DNA of 64,000 nt from JASHPR01 sp963833885 (GCA_963833885.1 CAWHZU010000007.1:248001-312000), one strand, 5' to 3'. Positions 1 to 8,945 are shown, numbered from the stretch's first letter. The notes: generated from the letters alone by a model not told the origin. Program-made: numbers and translations.

Positions 1-126
1 GCTCACGACCAGAACTCCGTCCAGCAGTTCATACCGGCGCCCGTCATCAGGCAGCCTGTCCAGGTCGCCGACGGTGAACGGCTGGCCCCGAGCAGGCCAG
101 GCTTCGGTGGTACTCACAGCACTCAT
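1..126 (-). CDS. Uma2-family putative endonuclease, N-terminal part
   Basis: Only the first 42 codons lie in the window; the gene runs off the left edge on the minus strand. Translation from the ATG at 126 gives a short lead followed by FTVGDLDRLPDDGRRYELLDG, the usual opening of Uma2 (DUF820) proteins. These have a PD-(D/E)XK restriction-endonuclease-like fold and are very abundant in actinomycetes; their biological role is unsettled. The catalytic residues lie beyond the window, so activity cannot be judged. Family assignment rests on the N-terminal motif alone. Confidence 0.75.
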   Translation of the reverse strand, partial: MSAVSTTEAWPARGQPFTVGDLDRLPDDGRRYELLDGVLVVS

Positions 127-181
127 CGTGCCCCCTTCGTTCCATGCGGTCCACTCTGGCAACCACTGCCGACATTTCTCC

Positions 182-451
182 TCAAGCCAGGATCAATGCA
201 CCCAGGCTCCGAAGGAGGTCACTGGACAGGGGACTGGTGACAGGACATTGAGGTGGATCACGGGCGTGCCGCTCGGCCAGGAGAAGGTTGGCGTCGCACG
301 GGCCGCATAATGCGTCGGCGCAGCAGGGGCAGGGACGGCCATCGTGCAGGCGCCAGGCGATGGCGTCGCCGATGGCCTGGGACAGCAGGACGGGGTTGCC
401 AGACGCGGGGTGTTTTCCATCGGTCATGTACCGGGTCTCCTCGCGGATCAT
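182..451 (-). CDS. Small Cys-rich hypothetical protein
   Basis: An 89-aa protein with CPCC and CGPC clusters around residues 42-53, which suggests metal binding, followed by a low-complexity tail. The ATG at 451 overlaps the TGA of the upstream ATP-binding protein gene (ATGA, bases 448-451), which supports this start and translational coupling; a second in-frame ATG lies eight codons downstream at 427. I do not recognise a named domain. Its position after an anti-sigma-like ATPase and beside an HTH/DUF397 pair makes it part of a WhiJ-type regulatory cassette. It could be a zinc-binding partner of one of those proteins; that is inference. Confidence 0.6.
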   Translation of the reverse strand: MIREETRYMTDGKHPASGNPVLLSQAIGDAIAWRLHDGRPCPCCADALCGPCDANLLLAERHARDPPQCPVTSPLSSDLLRSLGALILA

Positions 452-843
452 GAACGGTCCATTTCGAACCAGACGGTCCAGCCATCGGCGCTCTGGCCAT
501 CGCGCCCCCAGCTAGATGCCAGATGGCTGACGATGAGTAACCCGCGGCCGTGCCTTTCGTCGCCGTCGCCCGGATGGGCCCAGGAGCCGCCCTGGTCGTC
601 TACTGATACGCGCAGGTGCTGGCTGTGCAGTTCGACCCGGACCGTGTAGTGCCCGCCGTCGTGGGAGCGGCTGTGCACGGTGGCGTTCGTGGCGAGTTCG
701 GACAGGCAGAGCACGGCCTCGTCGGCTTTCGGCAGGTCACCCAGGACCCCGACCAGGAAGCTTCGCGCTTCCCGGATCTGCGCGGCATCGGCGGGAAAGC
801 TGCGCGACCAAACAAGCGGCGGCGCCATCGTGACCTCATGCAT
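448..843 (-). CDS. ATP-binding protein, RsbW/SpoIIAB-like anti-sigma type
   Basis: A 131-aa HATPase_c_2 (GHKL) domain protein. The N box is visible as LSELATNATVHS and a G1-like region as DDQGG, followed by GRGLLIV. These proteins are the serine-kinase/anti-sigma-like ATPases found in large numbers beside WhiJ-like regulators and DUF397 proteins in Streptomyces relatives. The ATG at 843 is chosen because AGGAG lies five bases upstream; the open frame extends further to 951, but the extra residues look unlike the family. It is divergent from the HTH gene at 986 and coupled to the small Cys-rich gene downstream. A target sigma factor cannot be named. Confidence 0.85.
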   Translation of the reverse strand: MHEVTMAPPLVWSRSFPADAAQIREARSFLVGVLGDLPKADEAVLCLSELATNATVHSRSHDGGHYTVRVELHSQHLRVSVDDQGGSWAHPGDGDERHGRGLLIVSHLASSWGRDGQSADGWTVWFEMDRS

Positions 844-985
844 TGCGTCTCCTGCGTCTCTGGCCGTGTTATCGATGGTTATCCTTTCCCGACTGCATTT
901 AGGATGATTGGCGGATGGATTAAGCAGTCGGAACCTGTCGGAATGCCACACCTTGGTGGCGGGACTGTCGGAAAAGAGCCGCGGG

Positions 986-1819
986 ATGCCTCTGATACGT
1001 GAGCTTGACCCGAGCGCAGGCCCACTGGACTTCTTTGGCGCTGAGCTTCGCCGCGCGCGGACGTCGGCCAGGCTGAGCCAGGAGCAGTTAGGCCAGCGGC
1101 TCGGCTACTCCGGAGCCCAGGTCGGCAAAGTCGAGACGGGCGAGCGCTCCCCATCACAGGACTTCGCCGAGGGCTGCGATCGGGCACTCGATACCGACGG
1201 CCTGTTCTTGAGGATTTACCAGCTCGCCCGGCGCTGGGACGGCCCGCATCCGCAGTGGTTCCACGACTGGCTGCGTATAGAGCAAGAGGCCACAGCATTG
1301 CGCTGGTGGGAGCCAATGCTCGTGCCGGGTTTGCTGCAGACCGTCGACTACGCCCGCGCGCTGTTTTGCGGCTGGCGCAGCGCCAGCGATGACGAATTAG
1401 AGGAGCTCGTCAACGCTCGCATCGAGCGCCAGAGCATCCTCGACCGGCCGACGCCGCCGGAGCTGTGGGTGGTCATCGATGAAGCGGTGCTGCACCGGCT
1501 CATCGGCTCGCCGAGAGTCATGCATGACCAGTTGCTGCACCTGGCCGACTGCGCGTGCCGCAAGGGCATCACGATCCAGGTCGTGCCCGCAGACGCCGGG
1601 GCGCACGCTGGGTTACTGGGGGCCTTCATTGTCGCTGGTTTTGGCGAGGCTGCGCCGAGTATGTTGTATGTGGAAACGGCGGTCGAAGGTCAGACAATAG
1701 AGAAGTCTTCCCTGGTCGACAGGGCAGGATCAGCTTTTGATCGAGTGCGGGCTGAGGCGCTGCCGCATAAGAGCTCGCGAGATTTGATCGAGAAGGTAGC
1801 TGAGGAGCGATGGACGTGA
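986..1819 (+). CDS. XRE-family HTH regulator with DUF5753 domain (WhiJ-like)
   Basis: A 277-aa protein with an N-terminal XRE helix-turn-helix (about residues 17-70; LSQEQLGQRLGYS and VGKVETGER visible) and a C-terminal DUF5753 domain with the typical WWEPMLVPGLLQT motif. Such proteins are WhiJ-like regulators that act with small DUF397 partners. The start at ATG 986 (MPLIREL) is preferred over the upstream start at 908, since family members begin just before the HTH. The DUF397 gene overlaps its 3' end by 10 bases. Operators were not resolved, but the 142-bp gap shared with the divergent ATPase gene is the natural control region. Confidence 0.92.
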   Translation: MPLIRELDPSAGPLDFFGAELRRARTSARLSQEQLGQRLGYSGAQVGKVETGERSPSQDFAEGCDRALDTDGLFLRIYQLARRWDGPHPQWFHDWLRIEQEATALRWWEPMLVPGLLQTVDYARALFCGWRSASDDELEELVNARIERQSILDRPTPPELWVVIDEAVLHRLIGSPRVMHDQLLHLADCACRKGITIQVVPADAGAHAGLLGAFIVAGFGEAAPSMLYVETAVEGQTIEKSSLVDRAGSAFDRVRAEALPHKSSRDLIEKVAEERWT

Positions 1820-2013
1820 GTAGCGCTATGTGGCGCAAGAGCAGCTACAGCGGTGGCAACGGCGGTGCTTGTGTGGAGGTTGCCGTCCTGCGGGAAGGCG
1901 GCTTGGCCGTGCGTGACTCCAAGGACCCGGAGGGCGCGAGGCTGGCGTTCACGGCGGAGGAGTGGGCGGCGTTCACCGCCGGGGTGAAGGCCGGAGAGTT
2001 CGACGTCAGCTGA
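1810..2013 (+). CDS. DUF397 domain protein
   Basis: A 67-aa DUF397 protein with the family hallmarks WRKSSYSGGNGG near the N-terminus, VAVRDS-like VRDSKDPEG in the middle, and an aromatic-rich FTAEEWAAFTAGV helix near the end. DUF397 proteins pair with DUF5753 HTH regulators and modulate development and antibiotic production; some pairs have been proposed to act like toxin-antitoxin systems. Its ATG lies inside the end of the upstream regulator gene, a 10-base overlap typical of the pair. Its effect on the partner is not visible from sequence. Confidence 0.92.
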   Translation: MDVSSAMWRKSSYSGGNGGACVEVAVLREGGLAVRDSKDPEGARLAFTAEEWAAFTAGVKAGEFDVS

Positions 2014-2098
2014 GTTCAGCTAGGCATACGGAGGCGAGCCGTCACGGGTCGTCGCCCGGGCCAAGTGGATGTGCCGTCGGTCAGCGCGTGGGGGCCGG

Positions 2099-2959
2099 TC
2101 AGGTTGGGGGCGGCTGGATCGGGGTGTTCTGGCCCGCGGCTACCCACCAGGTGCCGCCGCGGCGTACTAGCACGTAGAGCACCATCTCGGAGAACGGGCC
2201 GGTCAGGTCGGCGCCGGGCTCGACGGGCTGGCTGTCGGGGCCGAGCGCCGCGCGGCGGATCTGGGCCAGGGCGACGCCCGGCGTGGGCGCGAGGACCTTG
2301 ACGAGCTCGAAGCGCGAGGCCGGGCCGCCGCGGCCCTGCTGCTTCAGGCGCAGGTGGATCGCGTGCAGCGGCTCATAACCGTGCACGGTGGCGCCGAACG
2401 GGCTGCCCCACAGGAGGTCTGCGGCGAAGTGGCGGTTCGTGATGTCGGCGTCGCGGGCGTCCCAGCCGGCCTGGAGTTCCTCGACCAGGCGGGCGGCGGC
2501 GTCCGTTGCTTCCCGGGCGACCTGACCGCCCAGGTCGAGCGCTGGACGGTCTGGTTCGGCTGCCGCCGAGCCATCCCCGTCGGCGACGTTGGCGGTCTGC
2601 ATGCCGGGGTGCTGGGGGTCGATGTTCCAGCTCACCAGGCGGCGCGGGTGGATGCGGATGAGATGCGAGCCGTCGGCCGCGACCTGCTCGGCGTCGCCCC
2701 GGATCTCCAGCATGCGCATGTTCGCCGCGCCCTCGCCGATCGCGTCGTCGACCACGAACGAGACCGCCGGGTTGACTCCGATGTTGCGGTATTTGGCCGA
2801 GCGCTCCAGATCGAAGCCGACGATGTCGATCGCGGAAAGATCGGCGTTGTAGCGGAATCCGACCGGCTTGTTCTGCGGGCTGCCACCCGGGGTTACCGTG
2901 GCCAGTCGGCCGCGGCTCTGACCGTTCAGGTAAGTCACGTAGATCTCGTCGAGTGGCAT
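2099..2959 (-). CDS. PPOX-class F420-type oxidoreductase fused to SnoaL/DUF4440-like domain
   Basis: A 286-aa protein. Residues about 1-125 match the PPOX split-barrel fold of actinobacterial F420-dependent enzymes (RGRLATVTPGGSPQNKPVGF, then SAKYRNIGVNPAVSFVVDD). Residues about 145-280 look like a SgcJ/EcaC-SnoaL cone-shaped domain (GWDARDADITNRHFAADLLWGSPFG, ending GGTWWVAAGQN). The first part should bind a flavin or deazaflavin; the second kind of domain binds small hydrophobic ligands. The ATG at 2959 has AGGAGG eight bases upstream. It is divergent from the FtsX permease. The substrate is unknown. The fusion is read from continuous in-frame sequence, not from a predicted frameshift. Confidence 0.82.
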   Translation of the reverse strand: MPLDEIYVTYLNGQSRGRLATVTPGGSPQNKPVGFRYNADLSAIDIVGFDLERSAKYRNIGVNPAVSFVVDDAIGEGAANMRMLEIRGDAEQVAADGSHLIRIHPRRLVSWNIDPQHPGMQTANVADGDGSAAAEPDRPALDLGGQVAREATDAAARLVEELQAGWDARDADITNRHFAADLLWGSPFGATVHGYEPLHAIHLRLKQQGRGGPASRFELVKVLAPTPGVALAQIRRAALGPDSQPVEPGADLTGPFSEMVLYVLVRRGGTWWVAAGQNTPIQPPPT

Positions 2960-3048
2960 GAGAGCCTCCTGCGCCGTGCGGACAGCACCACCCTAGGGGT
3001 GGTGGCCGCATCCTTGTTTTGGGGCGGCTTTCATAGCTAAATCCTGGT

Positions 3049-5526
3049 ATGGGACCGGTGTGGCTCGGCATGCGCGCGGAACTGCGCCTGCGCTGGCCTG
3101 CCATGGTGGGACTGGCGCTGCTGCTTGGCCTGGTCGCGGGAGTGGCGCTGACGGCCGCGGCGGGCGCCCGGCGCACCGAAACCGCGTATCCGCGGCTGTT
3201 GCGCTGGGCCAACGCCGCCCAGGTTGACGTCATGCCTTACTCGGGCGAACCTACCCCGGCGTATTTCGCTGCCATGGCCCGGCTGCCGGAGGTGGCGTCG
3301 ATCTCCACGGCGGTCCTGTACAACGTGGTGCTCCCGGCGCGCCACGGTCCGCCGCAGACCTTAGTGCAGACGCTGGCCAGTCCCGATCGCGCGCTCGGTG
3401 CCTCGGCCGACAGGGTCAAGATCCTGCAGGGCCGAATGTTCGGGCCCGCGTCGGTCGGCGAGGCCGTCATCGACCCGGAGCTCGCCAGGCTGGAGGGCCT
3501 GCGGCCGGGCGACACACTGCGGCTGCTCGGGGAGCGGGAGAACCCCAAGACCCAGTCGCCTGATGTGCGGCTGGCCGTGCCGCTGGACTTCAAGGTGTCG
3601 GCGATCGGGGTATTCGACAACCAGGTCGTGCCGGACACCACCGCCGATGGCGAGCCGATGGCGTTGCTGAGCCCGTCGTTCGCTGCCACGCGGCTGGCCG
3701 GGTCGATCACGTACGGACCCCAGGCCGGAGTGCGCCTCAAGCCGGGCGCGAGCCTGGCCGCGTTCCTCCGCGCCGCTGCCGTGCTGGCGAAAAAGTATCC
3801 GGAAACAGGCGGGAGCATCGACGTCGACAACCTGTCCGACCGGGTCGCCGCCACCCAGCGGGCCATCAGGCCGGAGGCTGTCGCGCTGGCCGCGTTCGCG
3901 GCGCTGGTCGCGCTCATCGCGCTGGCCCTGGTCGGCCAGTTGCTCGTCCGACAGCTGACCGTCGACGCCGCGGAATACCCGATCTGGCGTGCCCTCGGCA
4001 TGACCCGCGGCAAGCTCGTCGGCCTCTCGGTAATGCGGCTGGCCGCCGTGACCGTCGCCGGAGGCGTGCTGGCGGTCGCCGCGGCGATCGCGGCCTCCCC
4101 GCTGATGCCGATCGGGCCGGCCCGCCTGGCCGAGCCGGATCCGGGGATCGATGTGAACCTGGCAATCCTTGGCGTCGGCTTCGCGGCCACGGTCCTGCTG
4201 CCGCTGGCGTTGCTGCTGCCCGGCGTCTTTCGGGCGGCTGCGCGGGCTCCCGGTCCGCTGGGCGTGGCCGAGCCGGCGGCACCGGCGCGGCCGTCGCGGC
4301 TGGGGTCGGCCCTCGGCCTGGCCGGGTCGGTGCCCGGGGCCGCGGGAGTGCGGATGGCGTTCGAGCCTGGCCGCGGCCGGACCGCGGTGCCCGTGCGCAG
4401 CGCGCTGGTGGGCACCACCGTGGCGATCACGGCCGTGGTTGCCGCGATGGTCTTCGGCACCAGCATGATCGGCCTCGTCAGCACGCCGCACAGGTACGGG
4501 CAGAACTGGGATCAGGAACTGAACCTTGGGTTCACCGGCGTCTCGGCCGCGTTCGGCGCGAAGCTCATGTCCGCCGTGCCAGGGGTCACCGGTTACGCGG
4601 CCGGCGACAAGGGGCAGATCTCCGTCGACGGGAAGACCGTGCCGGCGACCGGCATCAGCCCGCGGCGTGGCAGCGGCTTCCTGACGTTGCTGGCAGGCCG
4701 GCAGCCAGCTGGGCCCGGCGAGATCGTTCTCGGCGCCCAGACCCTTCGCGCCGTCCGCCGCCAAGTGGGGCAGACCGTGCGGGTTTCTGTCTACGACATA
4801 GAAGGGGTGCCGGGACCGGAGCGCACCATGCGCGTCGTGGGCGAGGCCGTCTTCCCCTCGTTCGGCCTCCAAGGCCTGGCGGCCACGGATCTGGGCAGCG
4901 GGGCGCTGGTGTCAGCCTCGCTGCTGTCGTACCCGGAGCCGGTGACCGGCTGTTCCGCCAGCGAGACGTGCTACAGCTTCTTCCTGCTTCGCTACCGGCC
5001 GGGAACCAACCTGAACGCGGCCGCGACCCGGCTGACCGCGGCGGTCACCGCGGCGGGCTGCCCGCCGCTGGTCTGCTCGGTGGTCGGCGACCAGCGGCCG
5101 GGCGACATCCAGGACTATGCCGGGGTCCGGGACACCCCGCTGATACTGGGCGCTGTGCTTGCCCTGCTCGCTGTCGGCACGCTCGCGCACGTGCTGCTGA
5201 CCGGGGTACGCCGGCGCCGCCGCGACCTCGCCGTGCTCAAGACCCTCGGCCTGACCCGGGCGCAGCTGCTGCGGGTGGTGTCCTGGCAGGCCAGCGCGCT
5301 GGCCGCGGCGGCTCTCGTCGTCGGCCTGCCGCTCGGCATCCTGGTTGGCCGCTGGTCCTGGAACCTGTTCGCCGGTTCGGCCGGGGTGGCGCCCGACGCC
5401 GACGTCCCGGTGCTGCTGGTGCTGGTCGCGATCCCCGCCGTCCTCGTGCTGGCGAACCTCATCGCCGCTGGTCCTGGATGGGCGGCGGCCCGGCTCCGGC
5501 CAGCGCTGGTCTTGCGCAGCGAGTAG
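3049..5526 (+). CDS. FtsX-like permease (MacB-type ABC transporter permease), orphan
   Basis: An 825-aa membrane protein with the duplicated FtsX layout: an N-terminal membrane helix (about residues 18-38), a large extracytoplasmic region, three helices around 285-400, a second extracytoplasmic region, and three helices at about 700-810. The conserved IWRALGMTRGKLVGLS and LKTLGLTRAQLLRVV motifs precede membrane helices as in FtsX domains. No ATPase gene is adjacent, so the energising subunit must be elsewhere. Members usually serve lipid or peptide export or mechanotransmission; the substrate is unknown. A long hairpin follows 12 bases after the stop. Confidence 0.88.
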   Translation: MGPVWLGMRAELRLRWPAMVGLALLLGLVAGVALTAAAGARRTETAYPRLLRWANAAQVDVMPYSGEPTPAYFAAMARLPEVASISTAVLYNVVLPARHGPPQTLVQTLASPDRALGASADRVKILQGRMFGPASVGEAVIDPELARLEGLRPGDTLRLLGERENPKTQSPDVRLAVPLDFKVSAIGVFDNQVVPDTTADGEPMALLSPSFAATRLAGSITYGPQAGVRLKPGASLAAFLRAAAVLAKKYPETGGSIDVDNLSDRVAATQRAIRPEAVALAAFAALVALIALALVGQLLVRQLTVDAAEYPIWRALGMTRGKLVGLSVMRLAAVTVAGGVLAVAAAIAASPLMPIGPARLAEPDPGIDVNLAILGVGFAATVLLPLALLLPGVFRAAARAPGPLGVAEPAAPARPSRLGSALGLAGSVPGAAGVRMAFEPGRGRTAVPVRSALVGTTVAITAVVAAMVFGTSMIGLVSTPHRYGQNWDQELNLGFTGVSAAFGAKLMSAVPGVTGYAAGDKGQISVDGKTVPATGISPRRGSGFLTLLAGRQPAGPGEIVLGAQTLRAVRRQVGQTVRVSVYDIEGVPGPERTMRVVGEAVFPSFGLQGLAATDLGSGALVSASLLSYPEPVTGCSASETCYSFFLLRYRPGTNLNAAATRLTAAVTAAGCPPLVCSVVGDQRPGDIQDYAGVRDTPLILGAVLALLAVGTLAHVLLTGVRRRRRDLAVLKTLGLTRAQLLRVVSWQASALAAAALVVGLPLGILVGRWSWNLFAGSAGVAPDADVPVLLVLVAIPAVLVLANLIAAGPGWAAARLRPALVLRSE

Positions 5527-5538
5527 GCCGAGCTGGGG

Positions 5539-5628
5539 CGGTGCGCGGGAGGGCAGGGTTTCCCCCGCCCGTTCACCCTCCCGCGCACCGCGCGGGACAG
5601 GGCAGCGGCCCGCCGCAAAGCGGGCCGC
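5539..5628 (+). terminator. Two consecutive GC-rich hairpins, likely terminator
   Basis: Bases 5539-5553 pair perfectly with 5576-5590 (15 bp). A second stem, 5605-5613 with 5620-5628 (9 bp, loop CGCAAA), follows. They begin 12 bases after the permease stop codon. There is no U-tract, as is common for actinomycete terminators. Confidence 0.6.
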
Positions 5629-6039
5629 CAGCCCTTGGGCCATGGGCTACAGAAAGGACTTCCGCAGCGCGGCAACCGGAATATGGGGCCAGCGCAGGGG
5701 GACGCCTGACCGGCGCGGCGGATCCGCGAGTGTCTTCATCGACCCCGTTGGCGGATGGCCCGCCCAGACAGAACTTCCCCGTAATTCGCCCCGTGCTGAA
5801 CTGCTATCAATTTACATCAAATCACCGCTGATGAGCCGGTTATTACGCAAAGGCGGCCAGCCATGTGTACTGCCCGGCCATAGTGATCTGTCCCGGCCGT
5901 TACGCCGGGTTGACGCGGGCGGGCCACGGCTGCGGCTCTGGGCTGGCATCATCCAATCTTGTCCACCGTCCGGGGTGCCCGGCAGCGCTCCTGGCCGTTG
6001 GCGCAGAATTGGGTTTTCCGCTGCAGAGGGGTGGTGCGC
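5629..6039. other. Intergenic stretch with no gene recognised
   Basis: About 410 bases between the terminator hairpins and the deaminase gene. It includes a noticeably AT-richer patch around 5775-5850. No convincing open frame, tRNA or known motif was found; promoters for the downstream gene are expected here but none stands out. Confidence 0.5.
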
Positions 6040-6531
6040 ATGCAGCCAGGGCCAGGGCCGCAGCGACGGCCGCTGAAACGCCATGACAGCCACTTGGCGG
6101 AGCAGATGGTGGAGCGGGCGGCCGAACTGGCCAGGGACTCCCACGCGCGGACCCGGCATGCCGCGGTGCTCGTGCAGGACGGCAGCATGCTCGCCTGGGG
6201 GACCAACGGGGTTCCGTTTCCCGGCGAAGATCACTGCTACTGCAAGGTGGGCGAGCTCGGCCAGCACGACCAGTGCCGGACCCACGCGGAGCAGCGGGCG
6301 ATCTCGCTCGCGCGCGACGGCGACGGCTGGCGGAAGCTGCTGGGGTCGACGCTGATCTACGTGCGGCTCGCGCCTGACGACGCGGTGCGGCTGGACGAGC
6401 CGCACTACTGCCCGAGGTGCAGCAGGCTGGCGATGTCACTCGGCGTGGGCGAGTGGATCTTCGCGTTGACGGACGGGCTGGTCAGCTACTCCGCCACCGA
6501 CTACGACGAGATGGCGCAGCTCCGCTGGTAA
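6040..6531 (+). CDS. Cytidine/deoxycytidylate deaminase-like zinc protein
   Basis: A 163-aa protein with the zinc deaminase signature: an HAE motif (CRTHAEQRAI) with the catalytic Glu, and a downstream CPRC pair in place of the usual PCxxC. The N-terminal half (HAAVLVQDGSMLAWGTNG) matches the beta-hairpin and helix that precede HAE in the CMP/dCMP deaminase superfamily. An extra Cys-rich stretch (DHCYCKVGELGQHDQC) sits before HAE. The substrate could be a nucleoside, a nucleotide or a pteridine-like compound. The ATG at 6040 follows GAGGGG; in-frame GTGs at 6031 and 6034 are alternatives. The aldehyde dehydrogenase gene starts 19 bases downstream. Confidence 0.8.
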   Translation: MQPGPGPQRRPLKRHDSHLAEQMVERAAELARDSHARTRHAAVLVQDGSMLAWGTNGVPFPGEDHCYCKVGELGQHDQCRTHAEQRAISLARDGDGWRKLLGSTLIYVRLAPDDAVRLDEPHYCPRCSRLAMSLGVGEWIFALTDGLVSYSATDYDEMAQLRW

Positions 6532-6550
6532 CAGGCGAAGGGAGCAAATC

Positions 6551-7936
6551 ATGGCGATCGCGACGATCAACCCGGCTACCGGCGAGACCGTGAAGACCTA
6601 TGCCGAGATGAGCGAGGAGGACGTCGAGCGCTGCCTGGCCGCCGCCGCTGCGGCGCACGCCGGTTACCGCCTGACCAGCTTCGAGGAGCGGGCCGGCTGG
6701 ATGCGCCAGGCCGCCGGCATCCTCGACGCCGAGCAGGACCAGATCGCGGCGATGATGACCACCGAGATGGGCAAGACGCTGGCCGCCGCCAAGCAGGAGG
6801 TCGCCAAGTGCGCCGCCACCTGCCGCTACTACGCCGAGCACGCCGCGGGTTTTCTTGCCGACGAGCCAGCCGACGCCGAGGCCGTCGGGGCCAGCCGGGC
6901 ATACGTCACGTTCCAGTCACTCGGCCCGGTGCTGGCGATCATGCCGTGGAACTTCCCGCTATGGCAGGCGATGCGGTTCGCGGTGCCGGGCCTGATGGCC
7001 GGGAACGTCGGGCTGCTCAAGCACGCGTCGAACGTGCCGCAGACCGCGCTGTTCATGCAGGACCTGTTCGCGCGGGCGGGCTTCCCGCCCGGGACGTTCC
7101 AGACCCTGCTCGTCGGATCCGCGCGGGTCGAGGCGATCCTGCGCGACAGGCGGGTGACGGCGGCCACGCTCACCGGGTCGGGGCCGGCCGGGCAGTCGGT
7201 GGCCGCGATCGCCGGCAGCGAGATCAAGAAGGTCGTGCTGGAACTGGGCGGCAGCGACCCGTTCATCGTGATGCCGTCGGCCGGCCTTCAGGCTGCTGCG
7301 GAGGTCGCCGCGTTCGCGCGGCTCATCAACAACGGCCAGTCGTGCATCGCGGCCAAGCGGTTCATCGTCCACGACGCGGTCTACGACGAGTTCGAGCGGC
7401 TGTTCACCGAGCAGATGGCGGGCAAGGTGGTCGGGGATCCGATGGCCGGCGGCACCGACGTCGGCCCGCTGGCCTCGGAGCAGCAGCTTGACGACGTCGA
7501 GAAGCTCGTCGCCGACGCGGTCGCCAAGGGCGCGAAGGCGCTGTGCGGCGGCGCCGCACCCGACGGCCCCGGCTTCTACTACCCGCCGACGGTCCTGGCG
7601 GGCATCACCCCGGACATGCGCGTGCACGGCGAGGAGGTGTTCGGCCCGGTGGCCACGCTGTACCGGGTGCCGGACATCGACGCGGCGATCGAGCTCGCCA
7701 ACGGCACCGAGTTCGGGCTCGGCGCGAACGCGTGGACCAACGACGAGGCGGAACAGGCCAGGTTCACCAGGGACCTCGTCGCCGGGATGGTGTTCATCAA
7801 CGGCAACGTGACCTCCTACCCGCAGCTGCCGTTCGGCGGCGTGAAGACCTCCGGGTTCGGCCGGGAGCTGTTCGTCCAGGGCATCCGTGAGTTCTGCAAC
7901 GTCAAGTCCGTCTGGGTCGGTGCGCCGCGCGGCTGA
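6551..7936 (+). CDS. gabD1: Succinate-semialdehyde dehydrogenase (NADP+)
   Basis: A 461-aa aldehyde dehydrogenase very close in sequence to mycobacterial GabD1: it opens ATINPATGETVKT and keeps PWNFPLWQA, the catalytic Glu in VVLELGGSDPF (about residues 228-238) and the catalytic Cys in NNGQSCIAAKRF (about 258-270). It should oxidise succinate semialdehyde to succinate, feeding the TCA cycle from GABA or from the 2-oxoglutarate decarboxylase shunt. The cofactor is inferred from GabD1. An AGGCGAAGGGAG stretch precedes the ATG. It lies 19 bases after the deaminase and shortly before an aldo/keto reductase, probably one transcript. Confidence 0.92.
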   Translation: MAIATINPATGETVKTYAEMSEEDVERCLAAAAAAHAGYRLTSFEERAGWMRQAAGILDAEQDQIAAMMTTEMGKTLAAAKQEVAKCAATCRYYAEHAAGFLADEPADAEAVGASRAYVTFQSLGPVLAIMPWNFPLWQAMRFAVPGLMAGNVGLLKHASNVPQTALFMQDLFARAGFPPGTFQTLLVGSARVEAILRDRRVTAATLTGSGPAGQSVAAIAGSEIKKVVLELGGSDPFIVMPSAGLQAAAEVAAFARLINNGQSCIAAKRFIVHDAVYDEFERLFTEQMAGKVVGDPMAGGTDVGPLASEQQLDDVEKLVADAVAKGAKALCGGAAPDGPGFYYPPTVLAGITPDMRVHGEEVFGPVATLYRVPDIDAAIELANGTEFGLGANAWTNDEAEQARFTRDLVAGMVFINGNVTSYPQLPFGGVKTSGFGRELFVQGIREFCNVKSVWVGAPRG

Positions 7937-7988
7937 CGCCGCCAGGTGGTATGGCTTGAGCCGGCGGAACGCCGCCAGGGGAGGCAGG

Positions 7989-8945
7989 ATGCTGGGTACC
8001 CGGCCGCTGGGCTCGTCGGGCCTGGACGTCTCGGTGATGTCGCTCGGCTCGTGGCGCACGTTCGAGCGGCTGCCCGCCGACGCCCGTATCGCGATCATGC
8101 GGGCGGCCCGCGACGAGGGCATCAACTTCTTCGACGATGCCCGCTACAACGACGAGACCGGCACCGCCCCGATCCCGACCGGGTACTCCGAGGTGGTGTT
8201 CGGCGAGCTGTTCCGCGGCGCGGGCGTGCCCCGCGACGAGGCCGTGGTGACCAACAAGCTGTGGTGGGAGTTCTGGCCGGAGCAGAGCGCCGCAGCCGAG
8301 CTGGATGAGTCGCTGCAGCGGATGGGGTTCGACTACATCGACGTGATCTACGCGAACCCGCCGCCGGAGGGCATGCCGGTCGCCGACCTCGTCGCGGCCA
8401 CCGTCGGGCTCATCGGGTCGGGGAAGGCCCGCGCCTGGGGGCTGGTGAACTGGCACGCGCAGCAGGCCCAGCGGGCCGTCCAGGCCGCGTCCGACCTCGG
8501 TGTGGCGCAGCCGTGCGCGATCCAGCTTCCGTACAGCCTGGTCCGCCGCGACTGGGTGGAAGACCCGGAGATGGCCCGGGTGCTCGACGCCTCGGGCGCG
8601 GGCCTGATCGCCTCGTTCAGCCTGGCCGGGGGCGTGCTGTCCGGCAAGTACCTGACCGGCCCGGCCGCCGGGCGCGCCGCGGGGACGCTGGACGACCCCA
8701 GGATCGCCCCGGCCGCCACTGCTGCCCGCGATCTCGCCAGCCTGGCCGCCCGGCTCGGCACCACCCCGGCGACGCTGGCGCTGGCCTTCCCGTTCACGCA
8801 CCCGGCCCTCGCCAGCGTGCTGTTCGGCGCCACCAGCCCGGAGCAAGTCCGGGCCGACTGCGCCGCGGCCGGCCTGTCTGACCACCTTGGCCCGGATGAT
8901 CTCGCGGAACTCCGCCGCATCGGCGCCCGCGATGAAACGCGATGA
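7989..8945 (+). CDS. Aldo/keto reductase
   Basis: A 318-aa (beta/alpha)8 aldo/keto reductase. It shows the N-terminal LGSSGLDVSVMSLGSW, the DDARYN segment at the position of the catalytic Asp-Tyr, NKLWWE around the catalytic Lys, and IQLPYSLVRR followed by a C-terminal cofactor-site segment (SVLFGATSPEQV). It resembles the voltage-gated potassium channel beta-subunit-like group. The ATG at 7989 has GGGGAGGCAGG just upstream; the open frame begins earlier, inside the dehydrogenase gene, but the extra residues are not family-like. The substrate is unknown; a role in aldehyde reduction beside GabD1 is inference. Confidence 0.88.
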   Translation: MLGTRPLGSSGLDVSVMSLGSWRTFERLPADARIAIMRAARDEGINFFDDARYNDETGTAPIPTGYSEVVFGELFRGAGVPRDEAVVTNKLWWEFWPEQSAAAELDESLQRMGFDYIDVIYANPPPEGMPVADLVAATVGLIGSGKARAWGLVNWHAQQAQRAVQAASDLGVAQPCAIQLPYSLVRRDWVEDPEMARVLDASGAGLIASFSLAGGVLSGKYLTGPAAGRAAGTLDDPRIAPAATAARDLASLAARLGTTPATLALAFPFTHPALASVLFGATSPEQVRADCAAAGLSDHLGPDDLAELRRIGARDETR

